Of a stretch of DNA of 64,000 bases, positions 53,382 through 63,700 are shown one piece after another. The DNA lies in assembly GCF_002494345.1 (NCBI RefSeq), contig NZ_NXNI01000001.1, positions 434,001 to 498,000 of the forward strand, written 5' to 3'. The number at the start of each line of letters is the position of its first letter. Position 1 is the stretch's first letter. The stretch is from Natrinema ejinorense. Its GTDB lineage: Archaea; Halobacteriota; Halobacteria; Halobacteriales; Natrialbaceae. Under the pieces are notes generated by a model. It did no database searches, was not told where the DNA came from, and saw only the letters and a program-made list of their open reading frames with translations. Position numbers and translations under genes: made by a program.

Positions 53382-54685
53382 CGTCGGCCGTCTCCCCCGC
53401 CCCGGTTGTCGCCCTCGAATTGCTCGTCGAACCGATGGCAGGCGATCGGGTGCTGGGCCGCCCCCGCGGTTAGCTCCGGCTCGGTCGTTTCGCAGGGCGT
53501 CTCGAACGCTTCGGCGAGACGCCGTCGTGCGGCCTCGAGATCGCCGTCCATCGCGGGCTCGAGGGCGTTCGTGAGGGCGACCTCCGCGTTCGGGTCGGAG
53601 AGCCGCCGGGGAATCCCGGTGGCGTCCCGGAGCGCCGCCGATCGGTCCTCGGGGCCGTCGGATCTCGAGTACAGTGCGTCGAGGTCACCGTCCGCATCCG
53701 CCTCGGCGAGTCGGGTTCGAAGCGCCATGATCGAACGGACCGTCTCACCATCGACATCGTACGCCGCCGGCGGGACGAGCTTCGGACAGCGCGTGTGGAA
53801 CCGACAGCCAGAGGGAGGATCCGTCGGCGACGGCACCGCCCCCTCGAGGACGATCCGGTCGCCCTCCCAGCAGGGGTCGGGCTCGGGGATCGCCGACAGC
53901 AGCGCCTCGGTATAGGGATGGGACGGCTCGTCGAAGACTTCGGGGGTCGTCCCGGTTTCGACGATCTCACCGAGATACATGACGGCGACCCGGTCAGCGA
54001 TGTGCTCGACGACGGAGAGATCGTGGGCGATGAACAGATACGAGAGCCCGAACTCCGCTTGCAGGTCGGAGAGCAGGTTGAGGATCCGCGCTTGCACCGA
54101 GACGTCGAGCGCGGAGACCGGTTCGTCACAGACGACGAATTCGGGTTCGACGGCGAGTGCACGCGCGATGGCGATCCGCTGGCGCTGGCCCCCCGAGAAC
54201 TCGCGTGGGTATCGAGTCGCGTGGTCGGCCTGCAACCCGACCGTCTGGAGCAACTCGCGCACGCGCGAGTCACGTTCCTCTGGAGGAACGATGTCGTGAA
54301 CTGCGAGCGCCTCGCCGACGATCTCGTCGACCGTCAGTTGTGGGTTCAGGCTCGCCATGGGGTTCTGGAAGACGTACTGGATCTCGGTCCGCAACGCCCG
54401 GCGTTCCGACCGGGAACGGTCGGCGAGGTCGGTCCCGCGATAGGAGATCGTGCCGCCAGTTGGCTCGAGCAGTCCGACGAGCGCTCGGCCAAGCGTCGTC
54501 TTCCCGCAGCCGCTCTCGCCGACGAGCCCGAGCGTCTCCCCCTCGCGGATTTCGAGGTCGACGCCGTCGACCGCCCGGACCGTCTCGCCGCGGCCGAGCA
54601 GCCGATCGAGGACCCCGTCGGTCGACGAATAGTATTTCTCGAGCCCCTCGGCTCGGACGAGTGTCTCGTCGGTTGTCGCCGTCAT
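53378..54685 (-). CDS. Oligopeptide/nickel ABC transporter ATP-binding protein (DppF/OppF type)
   Basis: 435 residues, longer than the usual 320-340. Walker [10 protein letters not shown] (about 57-65), signature [16 protein letters not shown], Walker [18 protein letters not shown], switch His FIAHDLSVV. The OppF-type C-terminal segment [10 protein letters not shown] (oligo_HPY region) follows. The last 110 residues are a haloarchaeal-style acidic extension of unknown role. Overlaps the second ATPase gene by 4 nt. Confidence 0.92.
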   Translation of the reverse strand: MTATTDETLVRAEGLEKYYSSTDGVLDRLLGRGETVRAVDGVDLEIREGETLGLVGESGCGKTTLGRALVGLLEPTGGTISYRGTDLADRSRSERRALRTEIQYVFQNPMASLNPQLTVDEIVGEALAVHDIVPPEERDSRVRELLQTVGLQADHATRYPREFSGGQRQRIAIARALAVEPEFVVCDEPVSALDVSVQARILNLLSDLQAEFGLSYLFIAHDLSVVEHIADRVAVMYLGEIVETGTTPEVFDEPSHPYTEALLSAIPEPDPCWEGDRIVLEGAVPSPTDPPSGCRFHTRCPKLVPPAAYDVDGETVRSIMALRTRLAEADADGDLDALYSRSDGPEDRSAALRDATGIPRRLSDPNAEVALTNALEPAMDGDLEAARRRLAEAFETPCETTEPELTAGAAQHPIACHRFDEQFEGDNRGGGDGRR

Positions 54686-55764
54686 CCCGACTCACCCCGC
54701 CGTTCCGGGCCGGTATCGGTTCCGCCGCCCTCGTCTCGGACCTGAACGTCGTAGTCCAGCCCCTCCTCGAGGTCGCCGGTGTACTCGAGGCAGGCGGCGA
54801 GGTGCGTCTCGGGACCGGCGTCGGCGGCTGGCGTTCCCGAGTCGGTCTCGATGAGCGGCGGCGTGCGTCTGGCACACGCCGTCTCGGCGTAGGGACAGCG
54901 GGGGTGGAACCGGCAGCCGGTCGGCGGATCGACGAGGGATGGCGTCGTTCCGGGCACCGTCGTGAGACGCTCGCTGTCGTCGCCCAGCCGGGGGATCGAG
55001 GCCAGCAATCCGACGGTGTAGGGGTGTTTCGGATCGTAGTACAGCGCTTCGACCGGTGCGCGCTCGACGATTTCGCCGGCGTACTGGACGACCACCCGGT
55101 CACACAGCTCGGCGACGATCCCCAGGTCGTGGGTGACCAACTGGATCGCCGTCTCGGACTCCCGGGCGAGGTCGTCGAGCAACTCGAGGATGCCGGCCTG
55201 GACGGTGACGTCGAGCCCGGTCGTCGGCTCGTCACAGACGAGCAGGGCGGGATCGCAGGATAGCGCCATCGCGATGACGACTCGCTGTTGCATTCCCCCG
55301 GAGAACTCGTGGGGGTAGTCCGCGTACCGCGTCGCCGGGTTGGGGATGCCGACCCGCTCGAGGAGATCGATCGCCCGCTCGCGGGCCTGGGTGTCGGTAA
55401 CGTCGTCGTGGGCACGAATCGCTTCGGCGATCTGTTCGCCGACCGTGTAGACCGGATCGAGCGCCGCCTCGGCGTCCTGGAAAACCATCGCGATCTCGTT
55501 GCCCCGAATCGCTCTGAGCTCCTCGGCCGAGCACTCCCGGACGTCCCGTCCCTGGAATCGGATCTCGCCGCTCACGATCTCGCCGGGGGCCTGGATCAGG
55601 CGAAGCAAGGCGAGGCTGGCGACGCTCTTGCCGGCACCGCTCTCGCCGACCAGCCCGACCGTCTCGCCGGCCCGGATCTCGTAGCTGATCCCGTCGACCG
55701 CCCGAACCACGCCGTCGTCGGTGTAAAACTGGACGACGAGATCCTCGACCTCGAGCAGCGCCAT
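54682..55764 (-). CDS. Oligopeptide/nickel ABC transporter ATP-binding protein (DppD/OppD type)
   Basis: 360 residues. Walker A GESGAGKS, signature [16 protein letters not shown], Walker [18 protein letters not shown], switch His VTHDLGIV, and the oligo_HPY Cys segment [14 protein letters not shown]. Pairs with the DppF-type protein. Starts on the last base of the DppC-type permease gene. Confidence 0.93.
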   Translation of the reverse strand: MALLEVEDLVVQFYTDDGVVRAVDGISYEIRAGETVGLVGESGAGKSVASLALLRLIQAPGEIVSGEIRFQGRDVRECSAEELRAIRGNEIAMVFQDAEAALDPVYTVGEQIAEAIRAHDDVTDTQARERAIDLLERVGIPNPATRYADYPHEFSGGMQQRVVIAMALSCDPALLVCDEPTTGLDVTVQAGILELLDDLARESETAIQLVTHDLGIVAELCDRVVVQYAGEIVERAPVEALYYDPKHPYTVGLLASIPRLGDDSERLTTVPGTTPSLVDPPTGCRFHPRCPYAETACARRTPPLIETDSGTPAADAGPETHLAACLEYTGDLEEGLDYDVQVRDEGGGTDTGPERRGESG

Positions 55765-56816
55765 CAGCGCATCCGCCTCCGGTCGTCGCTGCCGTCTCGA
55801 TCCGGATCGAGCGCGTCGTTGATCCCGTCGCCGACGAGGTTGATCGCCAGCACGAACAAGAAGATCGCCGCGCCGGGGAAGACGGTAACGTGCCAGTACC
55901 CCTGCACGAGCGTGTCACGACCTCGCGAGAGCATCGCACCCCACTCCGCGCTCCCGGGCTCGAGGCCGAGGCCGAGAAAGCCAAGCGCCGCTGCCGTGAG
56001 GACGACCGTGCCGACGTTGAGCGTCGCCTGCACGACGACCGGCGCGATCGCGTTCGGCACGACGTGTCTGTGAATGATCCGCCGATCCGGGACGCCGAGT
56101 GCTCTGGCAGCCGTGACGTACTCGCGTTCCCGCACCGAGAGGATTTCGCCGCGTAACAGTCGCGCGTAGCTGAGCCAGCCGGTGATCCCGAGCGCGATCA
56201 CCACCGTCCAGATACCCCCGCCGATGATCGGCACCGGCTCGAGGATCGGGACGATCGCGATCGCCAGGACCAGAAACGGGAAGGCGTACAGCACGTCGAC
56301 GAGCCGCATGATGACGTCGTCGACCCAGCCGCCGAAATAGCCCGCGACCGCACCCAGGGGAATCCCGATACACAGCGCCACCGCGACGGCGACGAGGCCG
56401 ATTCCAAGGGTGTAGCGGCCGCCGACGAGTACGCGGGCGAACTGATCGCGTCCCGCCCAGTCGGTCCCGAACGGATGCGACCAGGAGGGGGGCGCGTTCG
56501 CCGGCCCGACGAACGGCTCGTGGGGGTCGTGGGGAGCCAGCGCGAACGGCTGGAGCGTGAGCGTGTACTCCGCCGTCGACACCTCGATCGGCCGGCCGAA
56601 GATCGCAAGCACTGCCATCACGCCGAGCACGACCAGCCCACCCATCGCCGCGCGATTCCGCCGGAACCGAACCCATGCTTTCTCGAGGCGACCGTGTCCC
56701 GTTTCCGGGGAGTCAGTCTCGGTCGTCGTTGCTGTCGTCGCCGAACGCGACTCCGCGTTATCGAAGCCGACGATGCGGATCCGGCCGCGTTCGGTGGTGG
56801 ATTGTCGGTCACTCAT
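55764..56816 (-). CDS. Oligopeptide/nickel ABC transporter permease (DppC/OppC type)
   Basis: 350 residues. An N-terminal cytoplasmic stretch (about 45 residues) leads to the first helix (VLGVMAVLAIF). HPFGTDWAGRDQFARVLVGGRYTLGIG is the OppC signature before the permease core, and the EAA loop reads YVTAARALGVPDRRIIHRHVVPNAIAP. Five further helices. Lies 3 nt after the DppB-type gene. Confidence 0.92.
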   Translation of the reverse strand: MSDRQSTTERGRIRIVGFDNAESRSATTATTTETDSPETGHGRLEKAWVRFRRNRAAMGGLVVLGVMAVLAIFGRPIEVSTAEYTLTLQPFALAPHDPHEPFVGPANAPPSWSHPFGTDWAGRDQFARVLVGGRYTLGIGLVAVAVALCIGIPLGAVAGYFGGWVDDVIMRLVDVLYAFPFLVLAIAIVPILEPVPIIGGGIWTVVIALGITGWLSYARLLRGEILSVREREYVTAARALGVPDRRIIHRHVVPNAIAPVVVQATLNVGTVVLTAAALGFLGLGLEPGSAEWGAMLSRGRDTLVQGYWHVTVFPGAAIFLFVLAINLVGDGINDALDPDRDGSDDRRRMR

Positions 56817-56819
56817 AGC

Positions 56820-57767
56820 TCAGTATCGAATGCGTGGATCGAGTACCGCGTAGACGACGTCGACGAGGAGGTTCGCGAGGACGATCGTGACGCCGATGAG
56901 CAAAACCCCGGCCTGGATGACCGGGTAGTCTCGCTGCAGGATCGATCGGACCAGCAGCCGTCCCATGCCGGGCCAGGAAAAGATCTGCTCGACGACGACC
57001 GCACCGTCGATCAGGAACGCCAACTGGATCCCGGTGACCGTCACGACCGGCAACAGGGCGTTTCGCAGCACGTGTTTCAGGATCACGGTTCGCTCGCGTA
57101 ATCCTTTCGCGCGTGCGGCCCGGACGTACGCCGCGTCGAGTTCCCGTCGCATCGATGATCGAAGCAATCGCGTGACGAACGCGGCCGAGGCCGTTCCGAG
57201 CGTGAGCGTCGGTAAAATCATGAATTTCGCCATCGCGAGACTCACGAGCGGCGCGTCGGGAGGAATAACCCGGAACCAGCCCAACCGGACGCTAAAGACC
57301 AGCAACAAGACGAGGCCGAGCCAGAAGTTCGGCGTCGCGATGCCCGCGAGTGCAGCGAGCCGACTCAGTTCGTCGGCCGGCTCGCCCTGTCTGACCGCGG
57401 CGACGATACCGGCCGGCACGCCGATCGCGAGCGCGAGCAGCCACGCAGCTCCTCCGAGCGCGAGCGTCGCGGGAAGCCGCCGGCCGATCGTCGCCGCGAC
57501 GCGCCGGCCGGTGATCGGTGACCGCCCGAACTCGAGGGTGAGGGCGTCCCACAGCCACAGCAGGTACTGTTCCCACACCGGTCGGTCGAGGCGATACTCG
57601 GCCCGAATCGACGCTTCGGTCCCGGCTGCGACGTCTCGGTACCCGACGATCGCGTCGACCGCATCGCCCGGCAGGACGTGGACGAACGAGAACGTCAGCG
57701 CCGTGACGCCGACGAGGACCGGAACCGTGACCAACAGCCGTTTACAGACGTATCTACCGAGCGACAT
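56820..57767 (-). CDS. Oligopeptide/nickel ABC transporter permease (DppB/OppB type)
   Basis: 315 residues. N-terminal helix and LDRPVWEQYLLWLWDALTLEFGRSPITGRRV are typical of OppB. The EAA loop reads YVRAARAKGLRERTVILKHVLRNALLPVVT, and the C-terminal helices include RDYPVIQAGVLLIGVTIVLANLLVDVVYAVLDPRIRY. First permease after the binding-protein gene. Confidence 0.92.
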   Translation of the reverse strand: MSLGRYVCKRLLVTVPVLVGVTALTFSFVHVLPGDAVDAIVGYRDVAAGTEASIRAEYRLDRPVWEQYLLWLWDALTLEFGRSPITGRRVAATIGRRLPATLALGGAAWLLALAIGVPAGIVAAVRQGEPADELSRLAALAGIATPNFWLGLVLLLVFSVRLGWFRVIPPDAPLVSLAMAKFMILPTLTLGTASAAFVTRLLRSSMRRELDAAYVRAARAKGLRERTVILKHVLRNALLPVVTVTGIQLAFLIDGAVVVEQIFSWPGMGRLLVRSILQRDYPVIQAGVLLIGVTIVLANLLVDVVYAVLDPRIRY

Positions 57768-57776
57768 TAGTTGTGA

Positions 57777-59423
57777 TTAGTTCGGACGGACGTATTCGTC
57801 GGCGATCGTCTCCTGGAACGCTTCGTCGCTGTACGCTTCGAGCAGCGGCGAGATCGGCGTATAAGCCAGTTGACCGAACCCGTCGTAGACGGTCTCGAGC
57901 GTTTCCGTACGCGGGAGCAACATATTACAGCCCCGCCGGACTTTCGCGCTGGTAAACGGTGCCCGGTAACAGGGATAGATCACCATATCAAACCCGCCGC
58001 CGATGTGGCGACCGACGCCGTACGCGTCGTCGTTTTCGAACTCGGACACGTTTGCCGACGGGAGACCGTAACTGAAGTCGATGTTTCCGGCTTCGAGTGC
58101 GGCCTGTCGGGACGCCGTCTCCGTGATGATCTCGAGCGTAACGGTTTCGACCGGTGCCGTCGCCGGAACCGTGTCGTCTCCCTCGAACCAGTGATCGTCG
58201 AACCGTTCCAGTCGCCAGTGGCTGCCGCTGTCGTAGTCGCCGAATCGGTAGGGGCCGGTTCCGACCGGCTCCGACTCGAGGTCGTACTCGCCGTCGATCG
58301 CCGCCATCGGGACGATCGGGACGTTGAAAAGCGCCGTCTCGAGGGGCCCATACTCCCGCCAGCATTCGATGTCGATGGTGTGTTCGTCGACGATCTCGCT
58401 TCGCTCGTACCAGTCGTAGACGTCCGTCTCCCGGATCGTGCCCTCGTAACGGTCGAACGAGCCCGCGACGTGTGCTGCGGTGAGTTCCTCGCCGTTGTGA
58501 AACTGGACGCCCTCCCTGAGGTGCACCCGAACCGTCGTCCCATCGAGTCGTTCCCAGTCGGTGGCCAACAGCGGCTGGCTCTCGCCGTCGAAATCGACGG
58601 CGACGAGTTCCTCGTAGACCAGTGCCGTCGCGTGACTGGACACGGTGTCGGTCATCGAGACCGGATCGGTCGTCGCGATGTCGCTTCCGAGATCACCGAC
58701 GAACTCGCTGCCCTCGTCGAGTTCCGTGTAGGTCCCGGCCCAGGGGGCGTACACGGCGTAGTACGCGCCCGGCTCGAGGGGATACGTCTGCCAGCCGCTG
58801 ACGGTGTCAGCGTCCCAGACGTGTGTGGATTCGCTAAACCGGACGAACGATATCGGCGAGTCGGCAACCAGGGTTTCCTGTAGTCCCCGGTAGACGGAGA
58901 TCCGTTCGTCGGGGTCCGTTTCCACGAGGCCCGCGTCGATGCCGTCGTCGACGGCCTCGTTTGCGTAGTGGCCGACGTTGAACCCGTCGGGGGTATGGTT
59001 GTCGGAGTGAAACAGCATGTTGACGTAGCTGTCCGGGTCCCACCCGCCAGTCCAGCTAGCGACGAACAAGGCGTTTACGTCGTTGGAGGCCGCGTTCCGC
59101 ATCAGATCGACGTGCGATCGGAACTCCCGGCTGTCGATCGAGACGTCGAAGAAGCCGGTTTCGTCGAGCGTCGCCTTGAACAGCTGTGCGAACTGCTCTC
59201 GCTCGTCGTTCTCGGTGATCGCGATCGTCGTCCGGAACGGCGGTTCGACCCCCGTCTCCGCGAACCCCGCTTGGATCAACTCCTCGGCGTCCCCCTCCGC
59301 TTTGATCTCGTCGGTGGAACGGATGCAGCCGGCCAGTCCACCGATCCCGGCCGCGCCGACTCCTCGCAAAACCGAACGCCGGCGGCACCCTCGTCCCCCC
59401 AGTCCGACACTATTCCCTGCCAT
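57777..59423 (-). CDS. Oligopeptide-type ABC substrate-binding lipoprotein, apparently circularly permuted
   Basis: 548 residues from MAGNSVGLGG. Tat motif RRRSVLRG (14-21), lipobox LAGC (Cys33). The landmarks of the SBP_bac_5 fold occur in rotated order. First come pieces that normally lie in the C-terminal third: AEELIQAGF (46-54), FAQLFKATLDETGFFDVSI (78-96), WDPDSYVNMLFHS and NVGHYANEAVDD (128-160), VYRGLQETLVADSP (178-190). Then the usual N-terminal pieces: DLGSDIATTDP (244-254), LVYEELV (268-274), VHLREGVQFHNGEELTAAHV (300-319), GTGPYRFGDY (388-397), SAKVRRGCNML (492-502). Total length matches a single receptor. First gene of the operon; ligand probably a peptide. Confidence 0.85.
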   Translation of the reverse strand: MAGNSVGLGGRGCRRRSVLRGVGAAGIGGLAGCIRSTDEIKAEGDAEELIQAGFAETGVEPPFRTTIAITENDEREQFAQLFKATLDETGFFDVSIDSREFRSHVDLMRNAASNDVNALFVASWTGGWDPDSYVNMLFHSDNHTPDGFNVGHYANEAVDDGIDAGLVETDPDERISVYRGLQETLVADSPISFVRFSESTHVWDADTVSGWQTYPLEPGAYYAVYAPWAGTYTELDEGSEFVGDLGSDIATTDPVSMTDTVSSHATALVYEELVAVDFDGESQPLLATDWERLDGTTVRVHLREGVQFHNGEELTAAHVAGSFDRYEGTIRETDVYDWYERSEIVDEHTIDIECWREYGPLETALFNVPIVPMAAIDGEYDLESEPVGTGPYRFGDYDSGSHWRLERFDDHWFEGDDTVPATAPVETVTLEIITETASRQAALEAGNIDFSYGLPSANVSEFENDDAYGVGRHIGGGFDMVIYPCYRAPFTSAKVRRGCNMLLPRTETLETVYDGFGQLAYTPISPLLEAYSDEAFQETIADEYVRPN

Positions 59424-59599
59424 AGCCGTGTGGTTTAGATCCTGACACCATATTCCTTGTGCTGAATCGACCCTGCCCGGTTCGGAAACCGGCCGCTCCG
59501 TCCCGGAGACGGCATCTTTTTGCAATATTCGCCCAAATCCCAATAGCAATACGTTCGTGAAACTACTCCGGCGGGAAACCCGTCTCGGTTCCGGGCTGG

Positions 59600-60169
59600 T
59601 TACTGGTCGCCTTCCTCGTCGATGATGACGACCTCGCCGTCGACGACATCGACGTTGATCAGCGTCTTGACATCGTAGCCGGCGTCGTCGACCTTGTTTT
59701 CGCCGCCGACCTTCTTGATGACTGCGACCGTATCGACGACTTCGGCACCGATCTCGCCGAGCGCGTCGAGGACCGCCGCGAGCGTGCCACCCGTCGAGAG
59801 GACGTCGTCGAGGACGAGCACGCGCTCGCCCTCGCGTACGTCGTTGATGTACATCTGGTTCTCCGAGTAGCCCGTCTTCTGGGCGATCGCGACCTCGTCG
59901 TCAAGGCCGTACTGGCGCTTGCGGATGACGGTCAACGGAATGTCGGTCATCAGCGAGACGGCAGTCGAGATGTGAATGCCCATCGCTGCGGGGGTGACGA
60001 TCCGGTCGACTTCCTCGAGTTTCGCCTTGCGGATGATTCGGATGACGATCTCGCGCAGCAGGGTCGGATCCAGCTTCGGGACGCCATCGCTGATGGGGTG
60101 AACGAAGTAATGGTATCCGTTCTTCTCGATGATCGGAGCCTCGAGGAGAGACTGCTTTAGTTGATCCAT
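59600..60169 (-). CDS. hpt: Hypoxanthine/guanine phosphoribosyltransferase (archaeal Hpt)
   Basis: 189 residues from [19 protein letters not shown]. The PRPP-binding motif [16 protein letters not shown] is clear, preceded by [19 protein letters not shown]. Matches the archaeal GfcR-related/Hpt group that salvages purine bases. The start was chosen over a longer frame to 60229 because [10 protein letters not shown] is the typical beginning. Confidence 0.9.
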   Translation of the reverse strand: MDQLKQSLLEAPIIEKNGYHYFVHPISDGVPKLDPTLLREIVIRIIRKAKLEEVDRIVTPAAMGIHISTAVSLMTDIPLTVIRKRQYGLDDEVAIAQKTGYSENQMYINDVREGERVLVLDDVLSTGGTLAAVLDALGEIGAEVVDTVAVIKKVGGENKVDDAGYDVKTLINVDVVDGEVVIIDEEGDQ

Positions 60170-60254
60170 GTCGACGGTCGGAGGGTAAGGGAGTAAAAGT
60201 TGACGATACGACCGGGGCGAACGGAGCAATCCCGTCCGTCACTCGATCATTCCG

Positions 60255-60899
60255 TCAGTCGTCGGTGCCGTAGCTGAGTTCGGGCGGCTGATCGCCGTGC
60301 CCCAGCCGCATGTTCCGCTCGTGGTAGATGTGTGCAACTGCGGTAATCGTGACCGTCGCCGCGATAATGGCCATCCAGACCAGGTTCGACAGGTACGTCA
60401 GCGGATAGATATCCAGCCACAGCGCGGCAACGAGCGCGCAACTGATCGCACCCAGCGAGAGGTACAACTCTCGCCACGCGAACTCTCGACCGGGGACGAT
60501 CTCGAGATAGACGCTGATGTCTCGCGTTCGCTCGGTCACGGTGATGACGCCCGTATCGGAGTCGAAGCGAAGGATCCCCGACGAGTCCATCTTCGGGAGA
60601 TGTGTCTGCTGGAGGGTCGTATAGACTCGCTTGCGCTGTTCGGGCGTTACGCCATCGAGCGTCGTCTCGTACTCCCAGGCGGCGACCTGCTGCGCGAGAT
60701 CGCCCAGTTCGACCGGCCGCTCGTCTTGCTTGAGATACTGGAGGACGTAGCGCCGTCGCTGGTTCCGCAGGAGTTCGAATATCTCGCCTTTGGAGAGTCG
60801 TTCGTCCGCGTCATCATCCACGTCGGCGTCGTCACCCGCGTCGGCCTGGTCACCCTTGGCCCCGTCGTCGGCGTGCTGTTGTTGCGCCACGGAAATCAC
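60255..60899 (-). CDS. Membrane-anchored winged-helix protein (DUF7344 type)
   Basis: 214 residues. An acidic N-terminus (1-33) leads to the DUF7344-type winged helix (about 35-115) with LSKGEIFELLRNQRRRYVLQYLKQDERPVELGDLAQQVAAWE and YTTLQQTHLPKMDSSGILRF. Two transmembrane helices follow (about 145-165 and 170-190) and a short tail. A common haloarchaeal architecture, presumed to couple a membrane signal to DNA binding; targets unknown. Confidence 0.85.
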   Translation of the reverse strand: MISVAQQQHADDGAKGDQADAGDDADVDDDADERLSKGEIFELLRNQRRRYVLQYLKQDERPVELGDLAQQVAAWEYETTLDGVTPEQRKRVYTTLQQTHLPKMDSSGILRFDSDTGVITVTERTRDISVYLEIVPGREFAWRELYLSLGAISCALVAALWLDIYPLTYLSNLVWMAIIAATVTITAVAHIYHERNMRLGHGDQPPELSYGTDD

Positions 60900-61014
60900 C
60901 TCGAGACACCGGCTACGGCCAATACTGTGGTCGTGTTCGAATCCAGTCGGACACCCATTAGTTCAGTCGAATGAACCCCACCCATATAACTCTCCTGACG
61001 GACTCGTCGCTGTA

Positions 61015-62187
61015 TTAGTCCGCCGTCATCTCTGATTCGAGTATTGTTGCGATCGAATCGGCGATTTCCCCGCCCAGCCCAGCTTTCGTCCCCTCGTAGC
61101 GGGCGGCGTCGTTCGCGTGGACCAGCAGGGCGCTCGTCCGCTCTGCACCCATCACGATCGCGTCGTTGGCGACGACGAAGGCCAGCTCGGCCCGCTCGAG
61201 CGTGTTTCTCGCCTGCTCGATCATCGCTGCCTCGTCGCCGGACGTTTCGGCCTTGAACCCGACGATCGGCAGTTCGGGGTATTGGGAGCGGATCTCGTCG
61301 ATGAGCTTCGGCGTCGGCTCGAGCGCGAGCGTGAGCTCCTGTCCCGATCGGATCTTCTCGTCGCTTTCCGCGACGGTGTAGTCGCTGATCGCCGCCGCCG
61401 AGACGAGCGCATCCGCGTCCTCGCAGGCTGCGCTGGTGGCCGCGAGCATCTCGCGGGCGCTCTCGACCTCCCGGACGGTGGCGTAGGGAACGTCCGGTCC
61501 GTCCTGGACGAGCGTCACGTCCGCCCCACGGACGTAGCAGGCTTTCGCCACGGCCCGTCCCATCGTCCCCGACGAGCGGTTCGTCAGCACGCGGACCGGG
61601 TCGATCGACTCGCTGGTCGCACCGCTGGTGACCACGACGTGGGCTCCCCCGAGGGGGCGGTCGCCGGCCGTGCGGGCGACGTCACAGACGATCGCCTCTT
61701 CGCTTGCGATCTTGGCCTTCCCCTCTTCGACGCGCGGATCGACGAACTCGACGCCCCACTCCTCGACGGTCTCGATGGCCTCGAGCACGCCGGGATGGTC
61801 GTACATCGGCTCGTGCATCGCAGGGGCGACGACCATCGGCGTCCCCGCTCCCAGCGCGGTCGTCGCACACGTCGTCACGGTCGTATCGTCGATCGCACCC
61901 GCGATCTTGCCGACGGTGTTCGCGGTCGCGGGCGCAACGAGGAGGACGTCGGCCCAGCCGTCGTTCCCACAGAGTTCGACGTGTTCGACGCCGCCCGTGA
62001 TCTCGGTGACGACCTCGTTTTCGGTCGCGAACTCGACGGCCCACGGGTGGACGATCCCCCGTGCGCTGTCGCTCATCACCCCGCGAACGTCGGCCCCCTG
62101 CCGTCGCAACTCGTGGGCCAATTCGACCGTCTTGACGGCCGCGATCGACCCCGTGATCCCGAGCGCGACGTTGACTCCCTCGAGCAT
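61015..62187 (-). CDS. coaBC: Bifunctional phosphopantothenoylcysteine decarboxylase/phosphopantothenate-cysteine ligase
   Basis: 390 residues. The N-terminal flavoprotein CoaC half (1-180) starts VNVALGITGSIAAVKTVEL, has the LLVAPATANTVGKIAGAIDD substrate clamp, and MVVAPAMHEPMYDHP. The C-terminal CoaB half has HVVVTSGATSESIDPVRVLTNRSSGTMGRAVA and VSAAAISDYTVAESDEKI, then IVGFKAETS. Makes 4'-phosphopantetheine in CoA synthesis. Complete and of standard length. Confidence 0.96.
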   Translation of the reverse strand: MLEGVNVALGITGSIAAVKTVELAHELRRQGADVRGVMSDSARGIVHPWAVEFATENEVVTEITGGVEHVELCGNDGWADVLLVAPATANTVGKIAGAIDDTTVTTCATTALGAGTPMVVAPAMHEPMYDHPGVLEAIETVEEWGVEFVDPRVEEGKAKIASEEAIVCDVARTAGDRPLGGAHVVVTSGATSESIDPVRVLTNRSSGTMGRAVAKACYVRGADVTLVQDGPDVPYATVREVESAREMLAATSAACEDADALVSAAAISDYTVAESDEKIRSGQELTLALEPTPKLIDEIRSQYPELPIVGFKAETSGDEAAMIEQARNTLERAELAFVVANDAIVMGAERTSALLVHANDAARYEGTKAGLGGEIADSIATILESEMTAD

Positions 62188-62321
62188 ATGGATTTCACTT
62201 CGGATGGGGACCTTTTAGGGTTACTGTCGGCCGGCGTCCGCGGGGCGTCTCCGCTCGCCACGGGACGGTACTCGAACCCCTCACCGTAAACTGTTAGTTG
62301 CTGTGAGCGAACCTATCAGCA

Positions 62322-62720
62322 ATGCAGTCGCGTCGCCTCCCGTGGGACGAGCGTGCGGTATCACCAGTGATCGGAACGGTACTACTCGTGGGGATCGTCG
62401 CCATGACCATGACACTTCTCGGGACGGCGCTTTTCGGCGGCGGGCTATTCGAACAATCGTCGAGCGCCGAGTTCACGTACCAGACGGAGTCGGGAACGGT
62501 GAAAATCGGCGTAACCGACGTTCGGGGCCTGTCGGCCGACGACACCGAGATCCGGATAAAGGGTGGACCTAGCTGTGGCACGTGGGACGGGAGCGGTTCG
62601 ATCGAAAAGGGCGACGTGACGGAGATCGATAGTACCGATTGTTCGTTCAGCAACGGCGACGTGATTCAGATAGTCACCCCGGACAGACTGCTCGACACCT
62701 ACGAGGTGCGCGGTACGTAA
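62322..62720 (+). CDS. Type IV pilin-like protein with archaeal N-terminal domain
   Basis: 132 residues. The class III-like pilin N-terminus reads RAVSPVIGTVLLVGIVAMTMTLLGTALF, beginning about residue 11, with the prepilin peptidase site expected just before the hydrophobic helix. A short beta-rich head with two Cys (SCGTWDG and STDCSFSNGD) may carry a disulfide. Such haloarchaeal proteins form or decorate pili, or are lone surface proteins. Monocistronic. Confidence 0.85.
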   Translation: MQSRRLPWDERAVSPVIGTVLLVGIVAMTMTLLGTALFGGGLFEQSSSAEFTYQTESGTVKIGVTDVRGLSADDTEIRIKGGPSCGTWDGSGSIEKGDVTEIDSTDCSFSNGDVIQIVTPDRLLDTYEVRGT

Positions 62721-62793
62721 CGAAGTCGACGAACGCGGAAGTTGACGGGCCGAACACCGTCAGTTACGTGCCCGACTGCATCCGTGAGACGAG

Positions 62794-63576
62794 CTATTTC
62801 CCCTCGACGCTCGGATGCATCGTCGGTTCCTCGTCGAGCGGCTCCGAAAACGCCTCGAGCAGGCGCGCTCTCGCCCGTTCGTCGCGCTCGAGTCGCTCGG
62901 CCTCGCCGATCTCTTCACAGCCCGGCGGCACCTCGCGGCCGCGGCCGGTGAAGTAGCCCTCGGGGGCGACCCAGTCGTGATAGAAGTTCGCGTCCGAATC
63001 GTGAATGACCGCGAGGCCGACCGTCGCCCCGTGGCCGGCCGCGACGATCGCCTGGTGGGGTTCGTCGGCGAGTCGGCCCGCAGCGTAGATGCCGTCGACG
63101 GCCGTTCGTCCCCCGCCGTCGACCGAGACGAAGTGTTTGCTCCCACGCTGGATCCGCCCGACGTCCAGCGGGACGAGATATTCGCTGTCGGCCCACGACG
63201 CCGCGATCACCCGCCGGGCCTCGAGTGGATCGCCACCCGCCGTCTCGAGGACGAACCCCGCCTCGAGAGCCGTCTCGTCGATGGGCTCGGTACTCGTCAC
63301 TCGCCCGAGTTCGAACTCGGCACCCGCGGTTCGGGCCTGTTCGCGGGTCAATCGCAGATACTGGCGGGCGTCGACCCCGTACGGAAAGCCGGGGTAGTTC
63401 TCGAGGCTGGCGTTCCGCGCGAGGATGGACTCCCCGCCGTCGCCGGACTGCGTCCGGCTGCTCGGAGGGCTTTGTCCCCCGGCGTCGATGACGAGGGTAT
63501 CCAGTCCCGCACGGGCGGTAAAGATCGAGGCGGCGAGGCCAGCGACGCCCCCGCCGACGATACAGACGTCTCGCAT
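62794..63576 (-). CDS. Thioredoxin-reductase-like FAD/NAD(P) oxidoreductase
   Basis: 260 residues from MRDVCIVGGGVAGLAASIF. FAD-binding GGGVAGLAAS with VIDAGGQ and later IYAAGRLADEPHQAIVAAGHGA as the second FAD contact. The CxxC redox pair of true thioredoxin reductase is absent and the NADPH domain is reduced, so it belongs to the haloarchaeal single-FAD-domain TrxB-like group of unknown substrate. The C-terminus (about 200-260) is an acidic helical tail. Confidence 0.83.
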   Translation of the reverse strand: MRDVCIVGGGVAGLAASIFTARAGLDTLVIDAGGQSPPSSRTQSGDGGESILARNASLENYPGFPYGVDARQYLRLTREQARTAGAEFELGRVTSTEPIDETALEAGFVLETAGGDPLEARRVIAASWADSEYLVPLDVGRIQRGSKHFVSVDGGGRTAVDGIYAAGRLADEPHQAIVAAGHGATVGLAVIHDSDANFYHDWVAPEGYFTGRGREVPPGCEEIGEAERLERDERARARLLEAFSEPLDEEPTMHPSVEGK

Positions 63577-63670
63577 GGGTCGTGGTTTGCCAGCGCCCGT
63601 ATAGAAGGTTGCCGTCGCCGGGCCCCGACCGCCAGCTACCACCGTCCACGTCGACCCGGGTACCTCAACC

Positions 63671-63678
63671 CTTTTATT
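63671..63678 (+). promoter_or_regulatory. TATA-like box for grpE
   Basis: CTTTTATT-type element ending 22 nt and centred about 26 nt before the ATG at 63701. The spacing predicts a leaderless transcript. Confidence 0.55.
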
Positions 63679-63700
63679 ACCGCTGTTCGTTGACTGGGAC

